Assembly: GCF_011058165.1 (NCBI RefSeq)
Contig: NZ_JAALEG010000066.1
Location: 1-36,190 of the forward strand
Origin: Rhodococcus aetherivorans
GTDB taxonomy: Bacteria; Actinomycetota; Actinomycetes; Mycobacteriales; Mycobacteriaceae
DNA: 36,190 nt
Direction: 5' to 3'
Both the position numbers and the translations under genes were made by a program. The notes beneath the pieces were generated by a model that saw only the letters and a list, made by a program, of their open reading frames with translations, was not told the origin of the DNA and made no database searches. Shown here one piece after another: positions 1 through 9,411 of this stretch. Position 1 is the first letter of the stretch; each line of letters starts with the position of its first letter.

Positions 1-249
1 GCCGGTGCGTCCGTCCCCCCGGCCGACGGCCTGATCCGCCGCGGTTGAGCCGTGTCCGAACGGCATCGGCCGTCGGCTCCGGTGGATCGGGCCGGCCTGC
101 CGGCGCAGCAAGTCGACGGTGGACCGACTGTCATGGAATGTGCGCCGCCCGGCCGACCCGATCCCGGGTAAGGTACCCGCCCGTCGACACTTTCACACCA
201 ACGGAGCCCGGGGAACCGGTGTGAGGTTTCTCGCGCCCCGGAACGGACG
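1..249. other. Left-edge non-coding stretch
   Basis: No convincing gene is visible here. The first 48 bases are open in frame 1 and end in TGA, so they could be the last 15 codons of a plus-strand gene cut by the window edge, but this is too short to identify. The remainder is GC-rich and ends at the hairpin that closes the minus-strand operon to its right. Confidence 0.4.
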
Positions 250-289
250 TCGCAGGGCCGGCATCCGATTCCGGATGCCGGCCCTGCGA
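250..289 (-). terminator. Perfect hairpin after the kshA-like operon
   Basis: Perfect 18-bp inverted repeat (250-267 with 272-289) around a four-base loop, ATTC. It lies 10 bp past the stop codon of the minus-strand SDR. There is no clear U-tract, which is common for actinobacterial terminators. If a plus-strand gene ends to the left, the hairpin could serve both directions. Confidence 0.7.
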
Positions 290-299
290 TGCGAGCGAG

Positions 300-1091
300 T
301 CAGCCGCGGTTGAGCAGCTTGCGCATGGCGTCGGCCGCGCCCTTGACGAGCGTGTCGCGCGGGAAGCCGCTGCGCTTGACCGCCGCGTCGTAGTTGCCGC
401 CGGCCACCCACACCGGCCCGTCGGTGAGGTGTTCGAGCCCCTCGCGGGCCACCTCCTCCGGCTCGGCGACGAGCATGCCGGGGATGTCGAAGTTCAGCCC
501 GGCGCGGATCATCGCCGGGGTGCGGGTCACGCCGAGGACGAGTTCGACGACGTGTACCCCGTGCGGGGCGAGCTCGAGCCACAGGCTTTCGGCGAACACG
601 CGACTGAACGCCTTGGACGCCGCGTAGATGCTCTGGTGTTCCGCCCCCATGTAGCCGGCGAGCGAACCGAGCAGCATGATGCCGCCCCGGCCGCGCTCCT
701 TCATCTTCGCGCCGAACAGGTGCGAGAGTTCGAGCTGCCGATGGATGTTGAGGTCGATGACGCCACGGAAGCCGTCGAGGTCGCCGGTGACGAACTCGTT
801 GCCGTAGCTGTTGGCGCCGGCGTTGAAGATGAGCAGGCCCACCTCGACGTCGTCGGTCGCCTGCCGGATCTGCTCGACGGCGTCGGGGGAGAGCAGGTCG
901 AGTGCCAGGGTGCGGACCTGGACGCCGTTGCTGCGCACCTTCTCCGCGGTCTCCTCGAGCGGGCCGGGCTTGCGGGCGATGAGCACCAGATTCAGCCCCG
1001 CCTTGCTCAGCTCGTCGGCGAAGGCGGAGCCGACGCCCTCGGAGCCGCCGGCGATGACGGCCCATGGGCCGTAGTGCTGGACGTCGATCAC
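300..1091 (-). CDS. Short-chain dehydrogenase/reductase, third gene of the kshA-like operon
   Basis: Product of 263 aa, normal for a classical SDR, a soluble NAD(P)-dependent oxidoreductase that interconverts alcohols and ketones. The nucleotide-binding turn reads GGSEGVG near residues 16-22, an NAG-like motif appears as FNAGAN, and the catalytic Tyr/Lys are in YAASK. The GTG start is supported by an AAAGGA ribosome site six bases upstream. The gene begins 21 bp after the stop of the small Cys-rich gene, so it is probably cotranscribed with it and kshA. In this setting a hydroxysteroid or steroid-CoA dehydrogenase is plausible, but the substrate cannot be read from the sequence. Transcription likely ends at the hairpin at 250-289. 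SDR family assignment is sure; the role is inference. Confidence 0.88.
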   Translation of the reverse strand: MIDVQHYGPWAVIAGGSEGVGSAFADELSKAGLNLVLIARKPGPLEETAEKVRSNGVQVRTLALDLLSPDAVEQIRQATDDVEVGLLIFNAGANSYGNEFVTGDLDGFRGVIDLNIHRQLELSHLFGAKMKERGRGGIMLLGSLAGYMGAEHQSIYAASKAFSRVFAESLWLELAPHGVHVVELVLGVTRTPAMIRAGLNFDIPGMLVAEPEEVAREGLEHLTDGPVWVAGGNYDAAVKRSGFPRDTLVKGAADAMRKLLNRG

Positions 1092-1112
1092 GAAAGTTCC
1101 TTTCCGGCTGAC

Positions 1113-1370
1113 TTACTGGACGATCGGTCCCGGGACCGGGGTGTCGTCGAGGACGGTGAGGCGGCCTTCGGTCGCGGCCCACGTGATCGTCTCGGCGAGC
1201 TTCGCGCAACCGCGGCGCGGCGCCCCGGGCCGGGAGTCCTGCCCACCCTGCTCACGCATCTCGGGGCACCGGGACCGCGCCTGCTCGTTCCACTGGACGG
1301 AGGTGTGCTCCCAGCTGTTCTTGGCGACGAGAACCCGGGCGCCGCACTCAGTGCACTGCAGGGGTTGCAT
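1113..1370 (-). CDS. Small Cys-rich protein coupled to the KshA-like oxygenase
   Basis: Product of 85 aa with four cysteines: C6 and C9 in CTECG, then C35 and C55, plus His22. This could form a zinc-ribbon-like or iron-sulfur site, although the wide spacing of the last two Cys is unusual. No membrane segment or signal peptide is seen. The ATG lies inside the 3' end of the kshA-like gene (23-bp overlap), which points to translational coupling and near-equal expression. I do not recognise a characterised family. Possible roles are an accessory factor or redox partner for the Rieske oxygenase, or an unrelated small metal-binding protein. It is too short to be a KshB-type reductase, which has FAD, NAD and 2Fe-2S domains. 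Confidence 0.72.
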   Translation of the reverse strand: MQPLQCTECGARVLVAKNSWEHTSVQWNEQARSRCPEMREQGGQDSRPGAPRRGCAKLAETITWAATEGRLTVLDDTPVPGPIVQ

Positions 1371-2523
1371 CGGTGGTCGCCGCCTCCTCGGCGTCCTTCG
1401 TGCGGGCGAGGTTCTCCTCGACCTCCTTCATCCACGCCGCCACCGGGCGGGTGGTGTCCATCTCGAACTCGAACCGCTCGGTCATCTCCGGCTTGACGTC
1501 GGCCGCGTCCACGTAGAACTGCTCGTACCAGCGGCGCAGCTGGTAGACCGGGCCGTCCTCGTCGCACAGCAGCGGATTCTCGATGCGCGTCTTGTTCTTC
1601 CAGATCTCGACGTCCTGCTCGAAGCCTCGGGCGATGAAGTCACCGAACTTGCGGGCCGTCTCGTCGGCCGAGTCGCCGAGGGCGTCCGACTTCTTCACGA
1701 TGATCCCGTACATCAGGACGAACTTGTTCTCGGTGACGGGGTAGTGGCAGTTGAGCAGCACCGAGTCGATATCGTAGCCCTCGTACTTGTACTGCAGGTC
1801 GTCGATCATGAACGACGGTCCGAAGTACGCCGCCTCGGAGCGGCTGCCGACGAGCTTCGGCTGGCCGTCGGCGTGCGGCCGCATGTCCTCCCGCGCCTGA
1901 CCGTGCATGATCTGCGTCGCGACGTGCCCCTCGAAGATGTTCTTGAAATACGTGGGGAACGAGTAGTGCACGTAGAAGAAGTGCGCCATGTCGACGATGT
2001 TGTCGATGATCTCGCGGCAGTTGGTGTCGACCTCGGTGGTGTACCAGACCCAGTCGGTCCACTCGTCGCTCGTCGCGCCGGCGATGCGGGGAATGGTCAC
2101 GTCGGCCGGCGGCGGGTTGCCCTCGGGGTCGTTCCAGACGAACAGCATCCCGTCCTGATCGAGCGTGTGCCAGGCGCGGGTCTTCGCGATCGGCGGAACG
2201 CGGCGGGCGTAGGGGATTGCGGTGCAACGTCCGTTGCCGCCCCAGCGCCAGTCGTGGAACGGGCAGGCCACCGAGTCGCCCTTGATCGTGCCCTGGCTGA
2301 GGTCGCCGCCCATGTGCCGGCAGTACGCGTCGAGGATCTTCAGGTCGCCGTTGCTGTCGGCGAACACGACGAGCTTGGTGCCGAAGGCATGGACCGAGTG
2401 CGGCTTGCCGTCCTTGAAGGACTCGGACAGGCCGAGGCAGTGCCAGCCGCGGGCGAACCGGGTGGGCGCGGAACCGGCCTCGATCTCGCGAACTTCGACG
2501 TCGTCGGACTTGCTGGAGCTCAC
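1348..2523 (-). CDS. kshA: KshA-like 3-ketosteroid 9-alpha-hydroxylase, Rieske oxygenase component
   Basis: Product of 391 aa, close to the usual KshA length. It has the Rieske 2Fe-2S ligands C68-x-H70 and C87-x2-H90 (CRH ... CPFH), and the mononuclear iron site D178/H181/H186 in VDMAHFFYVH with D304 in QDVEIW. The stretch PTYFKNIFEGH and the C-terminal VYQLRRWYEQFYVD are typical of KshA. The family hydroxylates C9 of 1,4-androstadiene-3,17-dione or related 3-ketosteroids, including CoA thioesters, which opens ring B together with KstD. The partner reductase KshB is not encoded here. The GTG start follows AAAGGA by nine bases. The gene is first in a three-gene operon and divergent from the HsaA-like gene. 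Rhodococci carry several KshA paralogues with different substrate ranges, and I cannot say which this matches. Confidence 0.93.
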   Translation of the reverse strand: MSSSKSDDVEVREIEAGSAPTRFARGWHCLGLSESFKDGKPHSVHAFGTKLVVFADSNGDLKILDAYCRHMGGDLSQGTIKGDSVACPFHDWRWGGNGRCTAIPYARRVPPIAKTRAWHTLDQDGMLFVWNDPEGNPPPADVTIPRIAGATSDEWTDWVWYTTEVDTNCREIIDNIVDMAHFFYVHYSFPTYFKNIFEGHVATQIMHGQAREDMRPHADGQPKLVGSRSEAAYFGPSFMIDDLQYKYEGYDIDSVLLNCHYPVTENKFVLMYGIIVKKSDALGDSADETARKFGDFIARGFEQDVEIWKNKTRIENPLLCDEDGPVYQLRRWYEQFYVDAADVKPEMTERFEFEMDTTRPVAAWMKEVEENLARTKDAEEAATTDATPAVH

Positions 2524-2773
2524 TGTCGTCCGTCCTTTCGAATGGAATGTCGTATCGGATGGAGCACCTCGGGCACCGGTGCTGTGCGCGGGTGGGCCGG
2601 GGGACGGTGGCCGCCTGCGACCGTGTGCTCGACGCTAGGTGAGCCCGCTCACCGGGGATGGAGCGCATCCCACTGTCCGGGACCGTCTGCGGCGGTGTGT
2701 CCGGACGGCACCGCAGGATGGGGTGCCTGTTCCTGCCACGGTGACCCGTCCGGGTCGCGAAGGAGACACACCG
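2524..2773. promoter_or_regulatory. Divergent promoter region with operator-like palindromes
   Basis: This 250-bp gap serves the kshA-like and hsaA-like genes. It contains a 16-bp inverted repeat at 2638-2653 (GGTGAGC-CC-GCTCACC, arms perfect) and a perfect 10-bp palindrome GCACCGGTGC at 2573-2582. The latter sits within AGCACC/GGTGCT arms at 2563-2568 and 2578-2583. The first is the best operator candidate. GAATGGAATG at 2540-2549 resembles GAATAGAATA in the thiolase promoter (5000-5009). I see no clear KstR-type GAAC-N2-GTTC box. Confidence 0.5.
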
Positions 2774-3940
2774 ATGTCCGACGACGTGCTGACGAAGGTC
2801 CGCGAGCTGCTGCCGTCCATCGCGGAGCGCGCCCGCAGCGTCGACGAAACGCGCCGGGTGCCCGACCAGACCGTCCAGGACCTGGCCGCCGCGGGAGTGT
2901 TCCGGATGCTGCAGCCCGCCCGGCACGGTGGACTGGAGAGCAACCCTGTGCGCTTCTACGAGGTGGTGCGGGCGATCTCGGGTGCCTGCGGCTCGACGGG
3001 CTGGGTGGCCTCGATCCTCGGCGTCCACTCGTGGCATCTGGCGTTGTTCGATGCGCGGGCACAGGACGACGTGTGGGGACAGGACGAGTCGACGCTCCTG
3101 TCGTCGTCGTACGCGCCGGTCGGCGAGCTCGTCCCGGTCGAGGGCGGCTTCGAGCTGTCGGGCAGCTGGCGGTTCTCCTCCGGCTGCGAACACGCGTCCT
3201 GGGCGCTGCTCGGGGCGCTCGTCGTCGGGGCCGAGGGCCGGCCGGTGGACTTCATGACGGTGCTCGTGCCGCGCACCGACTACCGGATCCAGGACGTGTG
3301 GGACGTCGTCGGCATGCGCGGCACCGCGAGCAACGAGATCACCGTGGAGAAGGCGTTCGTCCCGCACCACCGGACGGTGCGCAACTACGAGCTCGCGCAG
3401 CTGCGGGCCCCCGGGCACAACGTCAACCCGGGGCCGCTGTTCAGGCTGCCGTTCGCGGCGGTCTTCACCACCGCCGTTGCCGCGCCGGTCATCGGGACGG
3501 TCGCGGGATGCTACGAGCAGTACCTGAGCGCGATGCGCGACCGGGTGCGCCTGAGCCTGGGTGGAGGCCGGTTCGCCGAGGACCAGTTCGCGCAGGTCGC
3601 CGTCGCCCGCGCCGCGTCCGAGATCGACGCGGCGATCCTGCAGACGGACCGCAACATCCGCGAGTTGTACGAGCTGGCCGTGGCCGGGGAGCCGCTGCCG
3701 ACGAGCATGCGGCTGCGGGTGCGCCGCGATCAGGTGCGCGGCACCGAGCGCGCCGTCGAGGCGATCGATCTGCTGTTCAAGACCGCGGGCGGCAACTCGC
3801 TCGGCCGCGGCAACCCCGTCGAGCGGGCGTGGCGCGACGCGCATGCCGGCAGCGTGCACGTCGCCAACGATCCCGAACGTGCCCTCGCCCTGTACGGCCG
3901 GGGCGTGTTCGGGCTGCCGGTGGAGGACAACCTCGTCTGA
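2774..3940 (+). CDS. hsaA: HsaA-like flavin-dependent monooxygenase, oxygenase component
   Basis: Product of 388 aa with the acyl-CoA dehydrogenase-like fold of two-component flavin monooxygenases. It follows HsaA closely: CGSTGWVASILGVHSWHLAL near residues 76-95, SGSWRFSSGCEHASW, DVVGMRGTASN and the C-terminal WRDAHAGSVHVANDPERA. HsaA hydroxylates the phenolic secosteroid 3-HSA at C4 before ring A cleavage, using FMNH2 supplied by HsaB. No HsaB, HsaC or HsaD gene is present here. The ATG at 2774 has an AGGAG site eight bases upstream. The gene is divergent from the kshA-like gene, and sharing a promoter region with it supports a steroid role. A paralogue acting on another phenol is possible. 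Confidence 0.87.
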   Translation: MSDDVLTKVRELLPSIAERARSVDETRRVPDQTVQDLAAAGVFRMLQPARHGGLESNPVRFYEVVRAISGACGSTGWVASILGVHSWHLALFDARAQDDVWGQDESTLLSSSYAPVGELVPVEGGFELSGSWRFSSGCEHASWALLGALVVGAEGRPVDFMTVLVPRTDYRIQDVWDVVGMRGTASNEITVEKAFVPHHRTVRNYELAQLRAPGHNVNPGPLFRLPFAAVFTTAVAAPVIGTVAGCYEQYLSAMRDRVRLSLGGGRFAEDQFAQVAVARAASEIDAAILQTDRNIRELYELAVAGEPLPTSMRLRVRRDQVRGTERAVEAIDLLFKTAGGNSLGRGNPVERAWRDAHAGSVHVANDPERALALYGRGVFGLPVEDNLV

Positions 3941-4199
3941 GCCGGTCCTTCCCGCGCGCGTCGATGCTTCCTGCGCGCGTCGGAACACGCAAGTAAGCAC
4001 CGTGCCGCGCAACCACATGGGATCGCCCGGTTCGGTATCCTCCATCTGGCCTGGGCGTGGATGTCGAACCCGGACGCAGGGATGCGGCACAGTCCAGGGC
4101 AGGTCCCACTGAGCGGAAGATTTCTGCCGGCACGATGCAGGATGAGGGACGCTGGGCGGCACGGCGTAGCCGCAGGTACGAGACGACGGAGGAACCACG
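3941..4199 (+). promoter_or_regulatory. Leader region of the KstR-like regulator
   Basis: This 259-bp gap has no gene. It holds a spaced direct repeat of 16 bp, CTTCC(C/T)GCGCGCGTCG, at 3948-3963 and 3967-3982. It also holds an imperfect palindrome GCGGAAGATTTCTGC at 4113-4127, a possible operator. The ribosome site GGAGGA lies just before the GTG start at 4200. I could not fix a -35/-10 pair. Confidence 0.35.
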
Positions 4200-4829
4200 G
4201 TGCCGAGAGTTGCCGAAGCGCGGGACGCCGCGGAGCCGACGTCCGCCGAGCAGCGCGCACGGTTCGGCCGCATCCTCGACGCGGCGGCGCGCCTGGCAAC
4301 CGAGAAGGAACTCGAGCGGGTGCAGATGCATGAGGTCGCGAAGATGGCCGGCGTCGCCATCGGCACCCTGTACCGCTACTTCCCGTCCAAGACGCACCTG
4401 TTCGTGGCGGTGATGGTCGACCAGATCGAGCAGATGAGCGATCGGATGACCCAGCGCCCGAACCCCGATTCGACTCCGCAGGAGGCCATCTACGAGGCTC
4501 TCGTGCGGGCCACCCGGGCGCTGCGGCGACGGCCGTTGCTGGCGGCGGCGATGATCCAGTCCACGAGCACCGCCAAGGCCACGGCCATCCCCGACGTCGC
4601 CAAGATCGACCGCCGGTTCCGGGAGGTCCTCTACCGCGCGGCCGGGCTCGAGTACGTCACCGAGCGGGATGCGACGCTCGTGCGGGTGCTCGAGCAGGCG
4701 TGGTTCGGGATCATCCAGTCGAGTCTCAACGGCCGGATCTCGGTGCCGGATGCGGAGTCGGACCTGCGCGTGGCCTGCGAGCTGCTGCTCGCGGGCCTGT
4801 CGAACGCGCGGCCCGCTCCGTCCGCCTGA
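4200..4829 (+). CDS. TetR-family repressor resembling KstR
   Basis: Product of 209 aa with an N-terminal TetR helix-turn-helix at about residues 23-69. The recognition region GVAIGTLYRYFPSK is the form seen in KstR-type regulators, and the preceding helix reads VQMHEVAKMA. The C-terminal part is an all-helical ligand and dimer domain. KstR proteins repress steroid-degradation genes and are released by steroid-CoA thioesters. The GTG start is chosen because GGAGGA lies directly upstream. It sits between the kshA/hsaA pair and the large beta-oxidation operon and so may control both. A GAAC-N2-GTTC palindrome at 5022-5031, just downstream of this gene, matches the inner core of the KstR box and is a candidate target. 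It could instead be a paralogue with another effector. Confidence 0.82.
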   Translation: MPRVAEARDAAEPTSAEQRARFGRILDAAARLATEKELERVQMHEVAKMAGVAIGTLYRYFPSKTHLFVAVMVDQIEQMSDRMTQRPNPDSTPQEAIYEALVRATRALRRRPLLAAAMIQSTSTAKATAIPDVAKIDRRFREVLYRAAGLEYVTERDATLVRVLEQAWFGIIQSSLNGRISVPDAESDLRVACELLLAGLSNARPAPSA

Positions 4830-4949
4830 CGCCGGGCCGCGCCGGTCCCCGCCGGGGCGCCGTGCCCGCACAGTACTGAAATGAATTCTTCTATCGGCGA
4901 CGGTCGCGCGGGCCGGTCGGCTGCGCGACGTGCGCATGCATACTGGTAG

Positions 4950-6257
<1,308 letters not shown>

Positions 6258-6284
6258 CCACACCATCGAATCCACGAGGCCGAC

Positions 6285-8477
6285 ATGACCATTGGACTGA
6301 CAGACGAGGATCGCGACCTGCGCGACTCGGTGCGGAGCTGGGCCGCCCGGCACGTCACCCCCGAGGTGCTGCGTGAGGCCGTCGAGGCCAAGGCCGACAC
6401 CCGCCCGGCGTTCTGGGGCTCGCTCGCCGAGCTCGGGGTGCTCGGCCTGCACCTTCCCGAGGAGGTCGGCGGTGCCGGATGCGGCCTCGTCGAACTCGCC
6501 GTCGTCACCGAGGAACTCGGCCGGTCGATGGTGCCGGGCCCGTTCCTGCCGACCGTGCTGACCGCGGCCGTGCTGCGCGACGCCGGCCGGACCGGCGAGC
6601 TCGCCGGCCTCGCGGACGGATCCACGCTCGCCGGCATCGCTCTCGACCCGGGCACGCTGCGGGTGGAGCGCGGCGCCTCGGGCACCACGCTGTCCGGCCG
6701 GTCCGGGTACGTGCTCGGCGGCCACACCGCCGACCTGCTGCTCGTCGCCGCCGAGGACGCCGGCAACCGGGCCTGGGTGCTGCTGCGCCGGGACGGACTC
6801 GAGCTCGAGGACCTGCCCAGCCACGATGTGGTGCGCGGCAATTCGCAGATCGTGGTGGACGGTTTCGCGCTCGCCGCGGCGGACGTGCTGCGGATCGAGC
6901 CGCAGCGGGTCACCGACCTCGCCGCCACTCTGTTCGCGGCCGAGGCGTCCGGAATCGCGGACTGGTGCGTGCGCACCGCGGCCGACTACGCCGCCGTGCG
7001 CCGCCAGTTCGGCCGCCCGATCGGCCAGTTCCAGGGTGTCAAGCACCGGGCGGCGCGCATGCTCACGCTCGCGGAGCAGGCCCGCGTGTGCGCGTGGGAC
7101 GCCGCCCGCGCGCTGACGCCCGGCGCTGCCGACGCCGACGAGGCGTCCCTCGCGGCCGCCGTCGCCGGCGCCACCGCCCCCGAGGCCGCCTTCGCCGTGG
7201 CCAAGGACTGCATCCAGATCCTCGGCGGCATCGGCTACACGTGGGAGCACGACGCGCACCTGTATCTGCGTCGCGCACAGTCGCTGCGAATCCTGCTGGG
7301 CTCCACCGCGTCCTGGCGCCGGCGCGTCACCGATCTCACCCGCCGCGGCGCCCGCCGCGTCCTCGGCATCGACCTGCCGCCGGAGGCGGAGCAGATCCGC
7401 ACCGGGGTGCGTGACGAACTCGCCCCGGCCGTCGACCTCGGCGGCGGCGAACGCACGCGGTATCTCGCGGAGAAGGGATACACCGCACCGCATCTGCCCG
7501 CACCCTGGGGCAAGGGCGCCGACGCCGTCGCCCAGCTGGTGATCGCCGAGGAGCTGCGCGCGGCGAACCTGACGCCGCACGACATGATCATCGGCAACTG
7601 GGTGGTGCCGACCCTCATCGCGCACGGCAGCCCCGAGCAGCAGCGACGGTTCGTGCCGCCGTCCCTTCGGGGCGAGATCGTCTGGTGCCAGCTGTTCTCC
7701 GAGCCCGGCGCCGGCTCCGACCTCGCGTCGCTCACCACCAAAGCCACCAAGGTCGACGGCGGATGGGTGCTGCAGGGACAGAAGGTGTGGACCTCGATGG
7801 CGCGCGATGCCCACTGGGGCATCTGCCTCGCCCGCACAGACGCCTCGGTGCCCAAGCACAAGGGCCTGTCGTACTTCCTCGTCGACATGCGCAGCAGCGA
7901 GGGGCTCGACATCCGCCCGCTGCGCGAGATCACCGGCGAGGCCCTGTTCAACGAGATCTTCATCGACAACGTGTTCGTTCCCGACGACTGCCTCGTCGGC
8001 GAGCCCGGCGACGGCTGGAAGCTCGCCCGCACCACCCTCGCCAACGAACGCGTCTCCCTCTCGCACGACTCGTCCCTCGGCTCCGGGGGTGAGGCCCTCC
8101 TCGAGCTGGCGGCCGGACTGCCCGGCGGCCTCGACGACGAGCAGGCCACCACGCTCGGAAAGGTGCTGTGCGACGCCCAGACCGGCGGTCTGATGGGCCT
8201 GCGCACCACGCTGCGGTCCCTCGCCGGGGCCCAGCCGGGAGCCGAGTCCTCGGTCGCGAAGCTGCTCGGCGTCGAGCACATCCAGCAGGTGTGGGAGGTC
8301 GCGATGGACTGGGCCGGGCCGCGCGCCCTGCTCGGCGGGCAGCACCGCCGGTCGGCGACGCAGATGTTCCTCAACTCGCAGTGCATGTCGATCGCCGGCG
8401 GCACCACCAACGTTCAGCTCAACATCATCGGCGAGCGGCTGCTCGGCCTGCCCCGCGACCCCGAACCCGGAAAGTGA
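6285..8477 (+). CDS. Fused two-domain acyl-CoA dehydrogenase, FadE34-like
   Basis: Product of 730 aa with two acyl-CoA dehydrogenase domains in one chain, the architecture of FadE34 and its bile-acid relatives. The first half (about 1-350) resembles the FadE28-type subunit, with RRQFGRPIGQFQGVKHRAAR near 238-257. The second half (about 365-730) resembles the FadE29-type subunit, with the flavin/substrate motif FSEPGAGSDLASL near 470. FadE34-type enzymes desaturate five-carbon-side-chain steroid-CoAs (C24), using FAD at a pseudo-heterodimer interface. It starts 27 bp after the thiolase stop and is followed by a hydratase, so three steps of one cycle are clustered. The same two subunit types occur as separate genes at 18981 and 21128 for the presumed next cycle. 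Confidence 0.91.
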   Translation: MTIGLTDEDRDLRDSVRSWAARHVTPEVLREAVEAKADTRPAFWGSLAELGVLGLHLPEEVGGAGCGLVELAVVTEELGRSMVPGPFLPTVLTAAVLRDAGRTGELAGLADGSTLAGIALDPGTLRVERGASGTTLSGRSGYVLGGHTADLLLVAAEDAGNRAWVLLRRDGLELEDLPSHDVVRGNSQIVVDGFALAAADVLRIEPQRVTDLAATLFAAEASGIADWCVRTAADYAAVRRQFGRPIGQFQGVKHRAARMLTLAEQARVCAWDAARALTPGAADADEASLAAAVAGATAPEAAFAVAKDCIQILGGIGYTWEHDAHLYLRRAQSLRILLGSTASWRRRVTDLTRRGARRVLGIDLPPEAEQIRTGVRDELAPAVDLGGGERTRYLAEKGYTAPHLPAPWGKGADAVAQLVIAEELRAANLTPHDMIIGNWVVPTLIAHGSPEQQRRFVPPSLRGEIVWCQLFSEPGAGSDLASLTTKATKVDGGWVLQGQKVWTSMARDAHWGICLARTDASVPKHKGLSYFLVDMRSSEGLDIRPLREITGEALFNEIFIDNVFVPDDCLVGEPGDGWKLARTTLANERVSLSHDSSLGSGGEALLELAAGLPGGLDDEQATTLGKVLCDAQTGGLMGLRTTLRSLAGAQPGAESSVAKLLGVEHIQQVWEVAMDWAGPRALLGGQHRRSATQMFLNSQCMSIAGGTTNVQLNIIGERLLGLPRDPEPGK

Positions 8478-8538
8478 GCACGGCGATGACATCGACGCAA
8501 CGAGGCGCCGGTTCCACGGACGAAGAGGAGAACTGACC

Positions 8539-9411
8539 GTGCCCATCGACCCGAACGTCGCCCTGTCCGCCGAACCGGCGGTGCGCGAAGCGATCTGGAC
8601 CGACCGCGACGTCATGCTCTACCACCTCGGTCTCGGCGCCGGGGGCGACGGACTCGACCCGGCCGAGCTGAGCTGGGTGTACGAGAAGAACCTGCGCGTG
8701 CTCCCGACGTTCGCAATGGTCGCCGGTCAGGGGATCTCGGCCGGCGCGCTGAAGCCGGCCGGAATGAACCTGCCCGGCATCGACATCGACCTGCGCCGGA
8801 TCCTGCACGGCGGGCAGTCGCTGCAGGTGCACGCACCGATCCCCATCTCCGGCACGGCGCACATCTCGTCGCGGGTGGCGCACGTGTGGGACAAGGGCAA
8901 GGCCGCGGTCATCGTGCTGGAGCAGTCCGCCGCCACCCCCGAGGGTGCCCCGCTGTGGACCACCGGCATGCAGATCTGGGCCCGGGGCGAGGGCGGCTTC
9001 GGCGGTGAGCCCGGACCGGAAGCGGCCCAGTCGATTCCGGATCGGGAGGCGGACGCGGTCCTCGTCTCCCCGACGAGCCCGCGGCAGGCGCTGCTGTACC
9101 GGCTCAGCGGCGACATGAACCCGCTGCACGCCGATCCGGCGTTCGCGCGGGCCGCCGGCTTCGACCGGCCGATCCTGCACGGCCTCGCGTCGTACGGCAT
9201 CGTGTGCAAGGCCGTCGTCGACGGCATCCTCGACGGCGATCCCACCCCGGTGCGGGACTTCTCGGTGCGGTTCGCCGGCTCCCTGTTCCCGGGCGAGACC
9301 CTCGAGACCGCCGTCTGGCGCGACGGCGACCGGCTGACGCTGCTCGCCACCTGCCCGGAGCGCGACGGCGCCCCCGTCCTCACCCACGCCACGATGGAGG
9401 TCCGCTCGTGA
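8539..9411 (+). CDS. Double-hotdog MaoC-type enoyl-CoA hydratase, ChsH3-like
   Basis: Product of 290 aa, the length of two fused hotdog domains. The C-terminal half carries the hydratase-2 motif (GDMNPLHADPAF ... RPILHGL, about residues 190-214) with its catalytic Asp and His. The N-terminal half lacks this motif and is probably the substrate-holding domain. The family adds water to steroid enoyl-CoAs; ChsH3 and related bile-acid enzymes act after FadE34-type dehydrogenases, the gene just upstream. The GTG start is chosen for the GAGGAG eight bases before it. The stop overlaps the start of the thioesterase gene (GTGA at 9408-9411). Mechanistic class is confident; the exact steroid substrate is inferred from neighbours. 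Confidence 0.88.
   Translation: MPIDPNVALSAEPAVREAIWTDRDVMLYHLGLGAGGDGLDPAELSWVYEKNLRVLPTFAMVAGQGISAGALKPAGMNLPGIDIDLRRILHGGQSLQVHAPIPISGTAHISSRVAHVWDKGKAAVIVLEQSAATPEGAPLWTTGMQIWARGEGGFGGEPGPEAAQSIPDREADAVLVSPTSPRQALLYRLSGDMNPLHADPAFARAAGFDRPILHGLASYGIVCKAVVDGILDGDPTPVRDFSVRFAGSLFPGETLETAVWRDGDRLTLLATCPERDGAPVLTHATMEVRS

Noticed and set aside
1-48. Possible 3' end of a gene truncated at the left edge
   Set aside because: Fifteen open codons at 70 percent GC are expected by chance, and the residues match no family I recognise.
1640-4366. 908-codon minus-strand open frame spanning the kshA-like, hsaA-like and TetR genes
   Set aside because: It crosses three genes with strong family motifs in other frames, and the translation is Arg/Ala/Pro-rich noise.
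4871-4895. AT-rich patch with GAATTC considered as an operator
   Set aside because: The symmetry extends only six bases, so it is not distinguishable from chance.
8486-8536. 16-codon open frame (ATG to TGA) between the fused dehydrogenase and the hydratase
   Set aside because: It has no ribosome site of its own and no recognisable content. A leader peptide cannot be excluded but is unsupported.
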